DNA from: Candidatus Dojkabacteria bacterium UBA3081
GTDB taxonomy: Bacteria; Patescibacteriota; Dojkabacteria; SC72
Reading direction: 5' to 3'
NCBI GenBank assembly: GCA_002366615.1
Contig: DFBL01000044.1
Span: 1 to 15,745 of the forward strand
Length of the DNA: 15,745 nucleotides
Position numbers and translations under genes: made by a program. Position 1 is the stretch's first letter. Every line of letters begins with the position of its first letter. Shown here one piece after another: positions 15,298 to 15,745 of this stretch. The notes under the pieces are model-generated. The model ran no database searches. It saw nothing but the letters and a program-made list of their open reading frames with translations, and had not been told where the DNA came from.

Positions 15298-15745
15298 TTA
15301 CAACATCCGCTTAGCTTCATCCAGTAATTTCTCTTTTGTATTCATTAAAGGGTCCTCTATTACTAAATCTAACAACGCTTTTAGGATAGTACCCATTTGA
15401 GGACCAGATTTTACCTCAATGGCTTTCAAATCTTCTCCATTAATTTCTAAATCAGATATTTTTAATGCCATATCTTGTGCTCTTACTTTAGATATATGCT
15501 TTTGAAGCTCAGTTATCTCTTCTGGCTGAAAAGGACTACTTGGATTTGACGTAGCATCAGCTATTCTTAACTTGAATAGATCCTCAATATTTTCTTCGCC
15601 TACCCTATTAATAAATCTACGAACTGCAGCATCTGTCCATTTACCTAACTCCAACTTCTTTTTCTCTTCCTTGTTCATATCCTGCTGAGCATGAGGGTAG
15701 TAAAACATATGATTGCGGACCAATATCTTTGCTCTCTCAATATCA
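15298..15745 (-). CDS. CCA-adding enzyme / poly(A) polymerase family, C-terminal part (partial, runs off the right edge)
   Basis: The frame stays open to the last base of the window; the TTG at 15723 is not a real start, because sensible codons (DIERAKIL) continue upstream. The 148 or so visible residues match the C-terminal helical region of class II tRNA nucleotidyltransferases with an HD-domain linkage: LVRNHMFYYPH is a typical 'LVRxHMFxY' segment, followed by WTDAAVRRFINRVGEENIEDLFKLRIAD and the ELQKHI...DLEINGEDLK block. KSGPQMGTILKALLDLVIEDP near the end is also characteristic. Such enzymes add or repair the 3' CCA of tRNAs; poly(A) polymerase activity cannot be excluded. The nucleotidyltransferase head is outside the window. 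The TAA stop (15300-15298) is 31 bases before the beta-CASP nuclease gene. Confidence 0.88.
   Translation of the reverse strand, partial: DIERAKILVRNHMFYYPHAQQDMNKEEKKKLELGKWTDAAVRRFINRVGEENIEDLFKLRIADATSNPSSPFQPEEITELQKHISKVRAQDMALKISDLEINGEDLKAIEVKSGPQMGTILKALLDLVIEDPLMNTKEKLLDEAKRML

Noticed and set aside
15275..15303. Promoter before the beta-CASP gene (TTGTAA overlapping the CCA-gene stop)
   Set aside because: The -35-like TTGTAA is there, but no acceptable -10 box follows at 16-18 bases (best TATCTA). Read-through from the upstream gene is more likely.
15298..15723. A complete 141-residue gene starting at TTG 15723
   Set aside because: The same frame continues upstream to the window edge with sensible codons, and the protein is clearly the C-terminal part of a longer CCA-adding enzyme.
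1..15745. UGA-as-glycine recoding (Gracilibacteria/Absconditabacteria code)
   Set aside because: All identified genes read through at family-typical length under the standard code and none contains in-frame TGA.
1..15745. CRISPR arrays, insertion sequences, prophage or tRNA genes
   Set aside because: No spaced direct repeats, transposase motifs, phage genes or cloverleaf-like tRNA sequence were seen by eye.

Overview
The window is AT-rich, tightly packed bacterial DNA that most resembles a member of the Candidate Phyla Radiation (Patescibacteria). The grounds are an archaeal-type AMP phosphorylase next to a ribose-1,5-bisphosphate isomerase (the CPR/archaeal nucleotide salvage route), many very short gaps or overlaps between genes, almost no Shine-Dalgarno motifs, and a MutL-like/partner gene pair that I associate from memory with Chloroflexi and CPR genomes. 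The Microgenomates/Katanobacteria/Dojkabacteria side of the CPR is my best guess, but this is inferred from gene content, not from a phylogeny. No tRNA, rRNA, CRISPR array, insertion sequence or prophage gene is visible, and no gene-free stretch exceeds about 90 bases.

Layout, left to right. (1) 1-2110, plus strand: the tail of a probable ribosomal protein bL31, then prfA (release factor 1) and prmC (its glutamine methyltransferase), the last two overlapping. (2) 2107-4519, minus strand: a membrane-anchored S41/CtpA protease followed by a membrane-anchored HtrA protease, with a good promoter in front. (3) 4575-6933, minus strand: two overlapping genes, a degenerate actin-fold protein of the 'glutamate mutase MutL' type and a partner that looks like tandem barrel-sandwich domains plus an alpha/beta domain. 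This is the least understood part of the window. (4) 6968-8344, minus strand: the rpsF-ssb-rpsR operon, bounded by a recognisable promoter and an intrinsic terminator. (5) 8351-9475, minus strand: ychF with its own extended -10 promoter. (6) 9556-11403, plus strand: a secreted, membrane-tethered transglutaminase-like protein. (7) 11366-15745, minus strand: the 3' end of a CCA-adding enzyme gene, a beta-CASP metallo-beta-lactamase RNase, ribose-1,5-bisphosphate isomerase and AMP phosphorylase, spaced 2 to 31 bases apart.

How the genes work together: blocks 1, 4 and 5 are housekeeping translation and replication genes. Block 7 can be read as RNA turnover feeding nucleotide salvage: RNA ends and RNA decay (CCA enzyme, beta-CASP nuclease) yield NMPs, AMP phosphorylase makes ribose-1,5-bisphosphate, and the isomerase makes ribulose-1,5-bisphosphate for a RuBisCO that would have to lie outside the window. 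Blocks 2 and 6 act at or outside the membrane. Block 3 has no established function and is the best candidate for an undescribed system. All 16 visible stop codons are TAA (12) or TAG (4), and none is TGA.
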